From positions 124,001-188,000 of the forward strand of contig NZ_WWCL01000003.1 of NCBI RefSeq assembly GCF_009857835.1: 64,000 nt of DNA. Direction: 5' to 3'. Under the pieces are notes generated by a model. The model worked only from the letters and a program-made list of their open reading frames with translations. It had not been told where the DNA came from and ran no database searches. Both the position numbers and the translations under genes were made by a program. This document shows positions 61,716 to 64,000 of this stretch, one piece after another; positions within the stretch are counted from its first letter, which is position 1; every line of letters starts with the position of its first letter. The stretch is from Duganella fentianensis (GTDB lineage Bacteria; Pseudomonadota; Gammaproteobacteria; Burkholderiales; Burkholderiaceae_D).

Positions 61716-62564
61716 TCACGGGCTGACAGAAGTTGCAGCCAGAGCACCAGAGTTTACCTCTTTTGGCGTAAGCGCGTCGGACGCCGGGACAGTTTTTTCC
61801 ACAGTAGCAACAGGTTCGCTGGCCGGTACTGCCTCGTAAGCCGAGTCATCATCCTTGCGTTTGCGCTTGGGCGCGCTGTCGTCGTCCGGGTGGATCAGGC
61901 TTTCACGACGCTGCAGGAAGCTGTCGCGAATAAACTCGTAGCGGTCCAGCGCTGCATCTTCGAGCAGAGTGGAAGCATCGAGCAGACCGGCGCGCTGGTC
62001 GATGGCGCGCAAGGCCGTGCCGCTGTTGCGGATATACACAGGTTCCTTGTAGCCCCAGATATCGCCTTTCACGTCGATAGGCAGTACCACTGCGTCGCGC
62101 ACGGTGGAAGGGCCCAGCAGCGGCAGCATCAGGTAGGGACCGGATGGCACGCCCCAGGTACCCAGCGTCTGGCCGAAATCTTCCTTGTGCTTGGGCAGGC
62201 CCGCTTCGGAAGCAATGTCGAACAGGCCCACAATACCCAGCGTGGAGTTGAGCGCAAAGCGGGTCACATCGGACATGCCGGCTTCGCCATGGCCTTGCAG
62301 CAGGTTGTTGATACCAGTCCAGGCGTCGGCCAGATTGCCGAAGAAATTGTTCACGCCCGTCTGCACGAACGATGGCAACACCGTGTGATAGGCGGTAGCG
62401 GCCGGTTTCAGCGCATAGGTATCGACCGTGTCATTGAAAGTGAACATGGCACGGTTGAAGTTCTCGTACGGGTCGCGCGGGTTGGGACCGGCACAGCCGG
62501 CCAGCAGCAAGGTCAGGCCCAGCGCTACGGCGGCACGGGCTGGTTTGGCAGTGGTCAGGCTCAT
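61716..62564 (-). CDS. mlaA: Outer-membrane lipoprotein MlaA (VacJ)
   Basis: A 282-residue lipoprotein with lipobox LLLAGC (Cys near residue 24), then the family blocks DPYENFNRAMFTFNDTVD, NNFFGNLADAWTGINNLLQG and GVPSGPYLMLPLLGPSTVRD. MlaA removes mislocalised phospholipid from the outer leaflet. The C-terminal 60 residues are a charged, low-complexity tail. In E. coli mlaA is unlinked from the mla operon; here it sits between mlaD and mlaC and overlaps mlaD by 4 bp. Confidence 0.95.
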   Translation of the reverse strand: MSLTTAKPARAAVALGLTLLLAGCAGPNPRDPYENFNRAMFTFNDTVDTYALKPAATAYHTVLPSFVQTGVNNFFGNLADAWTGINNLLQGHGEAGMSDVTRFALNSTLGIVGLFDIASEAGLPKHKEDFGQTLGTWGVPSGPYLMLPLLGPSTVRDAVVLPIDVKGDIWGYKEPVYIRNSGTALRAIDQRAGLLDASTLLEDAALDRYEFIRDSFLQRRESLIHPDDDSAPKRKRKDDDSAYEAVPASEPVATVEKTVPASDALTPKEVNSGALAATSVSP

Positions 62565-63031
62565 TTACTGTCCTTTCCTTCAGCGGCTTTGCTGTAAATA
62601 AACTGGTTGATCAGGTCTTCCAGTACGGCGGCCGACTGGGTACGGGCGATCTTGTCGCCAGCCACCAGATTGTTCATGTCGCCACCTGCTTCGATGCCCA
62701 CATACTGCTCGCCCAGCAGGCCCGAGGTCAGGATCTTGGCCGAGCTATCTTTCGGGAACTTGTAAGTTTCTTCCATATTCAGCGTGACCAGCGCCTGATA
62801 GCTCTTGTCGTCGAAACGGATCTCGCCCACGCGGCCCACCACCACACCGGCAGCCTTGATCGGCGCTTGCGGACGCAGGCTGCCGATGTTGTCGAACTTG
62901 GCCGTGACCGGATAGACCTTGGCGAAAGACATGGATCCCATGTTGCCGGCTTTCAGTGCCAGGAACATCAGAGCGGCCACGCCGACGACGATGAACAGAC
63001 CGACCCAGACATCCAGAGATTTACGTTGCAT
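62561..63031 (-). CDS. mlaD: MCE-domain protein MlaD
   Basis: A 156-residue inner-membrane protein: one N-terminal helix (LDVWVGLFIVVGVAALMFLALKAG) and an MCE domain with VTAKFDNIGSLRPQAPIKAAGVVVGRV. MlaD hexamers form the periplasmic pore of MlaFEDB. It is 38 bp downstream of mlaE and overlaps mlaA by an ATGA. Confidence 0.96.
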   Translation of the reverse strand: MQRKSLDVWVGLFIVVGVAALMFLALKAGNMGSMSFAKVYPVTAKFDNIGSLRPQAPIKAAGVVVGRVGEIRFDDKSYQALVTLNMEETYKFPKDSSAKILTSGLLGEQYVGIEAGGDMNNLVAGDKIARTQSAAVLEDLINQFIYSKAAEGKDSK

Positions 63032-63069
63032 AGTGATTCCTTCGTTACATTATCTTGTTTGCTTGCGGC

Positions 63070-63855
63070 TTATTTGCTGAACATCAGCGCCGTCATCATG
63101 AAATCCAGCCACCAGATCATCAGCGACGAGATCACTACCGTACGGGTGGTGGCACGGGCCACATCTTCCGGCGTAGGCTGGGCCTCGTAGCCCTGATACA
63201 GGGCGATAAAGGTGATGGCGATGCCGAACACCACGCTCTTGGCGAAACCGTTGTAGATATCTTTCCAGATATCCACACCATCCTGCATCTGCGACCAGAA
63301 CGCGCCGTTATCCACGCCGATCAGCTGCACGCCGACCAGATAGCCGCCGAACACGCCCACGGCGCTGAACACGGAAGCCAGCAGCGGCACGGAAATCACG
63401 CCGGCCCAGAAACGGGGGGCCAGCACGCGCTGGATAGGGTTCACTGCCATCATTTCCATGGCCGACAGCTGTTCGCCCGCCTTCATCAGGCCGATTTCGG
63501 CCGTCAGCGAAGTACCGGCCCGGCCGGCAAACAGCAGCGCCGTAATCACGGGGCCCAGCTCGCGGCTCAGGCCCAGTGCCACCAGCAGGCCCAGCGACTG
63601 TTCCGCGCCGTATTTATTCAGCGTGTAATAACCCTGCAGCCCCAGCACCATGCCCACAAACAGGCCGGACAGGGTAATGATCAGCATCGAATAATTGCCG
63701 ATGAAGTGTAGCTGCTCGACGATCAGGCTAGGCCGCTTGAGCAGGCCCGGCGACACTTTCAGCACGTTGAGGAAGGTACGGGTGCCGTAGCCTATGCTCT
63801 CGATGAAGTCGCGCAGGGTCGCGCCCAGCTTGGATAAACCGTTGTGTATTCTCAT
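63070..63855 (-). CDS. mlaE: ABC permease MlaE
   Basis: A 261-residue MlaE/YrbE permease. Typical blocks are LHFIGNYSMLIITLSGLFVGMVLGLQGY, ELGPVITALLFAGRAGTSLTAEIG and the EQLSAMEMMAVNPIQRVLAPRFWAG elbow. It forms the membrane core of the phospholipid transporter. Its ATG overlaps the mlaF stop (ATGA). Confidence 0.96.
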   Translation of the reverse strand: MRIHNGLSKLGATLRDFIESIGYGTRTFLNVLKVSPGLLKRPSLIVEQLHFIGNYSMLIITLSGLFVGMVLGLQGYYTLNKYGAEQSLGLLVALGLSRELGPVITALLFAGRAGTSLTAEIGLMKAGEQLSAMEMMAVNPIQRVLAPRFWAGVISVPLLASVFSAVGVFGGYLVGVQLIGVDNGAFWSQMQDGVDIWKDIYNGFAKSVVFGIAITFIALYQGYEAQPTPEDVARATTRTVVISSLMIWWLDFMMTALMFSK

Positions 63856-64000
63856 GCCTGTGCTCCCAGACCCAGATCATCAGCCAGCGATTTACCCGGG
63901 TAGTGGAAGGGCACCGGACCATCCGCTTCGGCATTGACGAACTGCTTCACGTACGGATCGGTCGACACCATCATTTCGTGCGGCGTACCGTGGGCGACGA
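63852..64000 (-). CDS. mlaF: ABC ATPase MlaF, C-terminal end (runs off right edge)
   Basis: The minus strand at the right edge is open and ends in a TGA overlapping the mlaE ATG. The 48 visible residues include VAHGTPHEMMVSTDPYVKQF and DGPVPFHYPGKSLADDLGL, the typical C-terminus of MlaF. The ATP-binding motifs lie beyond the window. Confidence 0.9.
   Translation of the reverse strand, partial: VAHGTPHEMMVSTDPYVKQFVNAEADGPVPFHYPGKSLADDLGLGAQA

Overview
The window looks like a chromosomal segment of a GC-rich betaproteobacterium, most likely Burkholderiales and probably Oxalobacteraceae (Massilia/Duganella/Janthinobacterium type). I infer this from the gene order mla - ABC exporter - ibaG - murA - his - hit - tat, from the short-form HisG, and from the typical sequences of RdgC, HemE and PriA. 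Nothing was searched against a database. I see no insertion sequence, integrase, prophage or CRISPR array.

Layout. 1-3141 (minus) is the N-terminal 1047 codons of a giant octapeptide-repeat protein that runs off the left edge. 3.3-5.5 kb holds rdgC and dinB, the latter behind a perfect LexA box. A secreted Cache protein and a tRNA-Val/tRNA-Asp pair follow. 6.6-10.3 kb carries an AraC regulator divergent from an HSL-type hydrolase, then a cyclic-nucleotide-domain protein overlapping an AI-2E-type permease. 10.4-12.7 kb is ahpC-ahpF. 12.8-17.2 kb has an NMT1-PAS-GGDEF-EAL protein and an RCC1-repeat lipoprotein. 17.4-31.5 kb has ygiQ, small unknown genes, two tandem secreted M3 oligopeptidases, SlyX, a chemoreceptor beside a second secreted Cache protein, and a Rep helicase. 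31.6-36.2 kb has a DUF1857 protein, a degenerate HD-GYP protein, an ArgP-type regulator and priA.

36.3-36.95 kb is an AT-rich, gene-free stretch between priA and hemE. It contains five perfect TTATNCACA boxes, three near matches, an exact 34-bp direct repeat and three IHF-like sites, so it resembles a replication origin or a DnaA-titration locus. After hemE come an S9 peptidase, a 1388-aa SNF2 protein, a DUF885 peptidase with a Ser/Lys linker and a hendecad coiled-coil protein (all plus strand).

47.4-64.0 kb is one long minus-strand run: mlaF-E-D-A-C-B, a YadG/YadH-like ABC exporter, ibaG, murA, hisG-D, an orphan DNA methyltransferase, hisC-B-H-A-F-I-E, hit and tatA-B-C. It joins outer-membrane lipid transport, peptidoglycan precursor synthesis, histidine biosynthesis and Tat export, with many 4-bp ATGA overlaps.

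The most notable observations are the 219-residue super-repeat of the giant protein, the DnaA-box cluster, and the methyltransferase inside the his operon.
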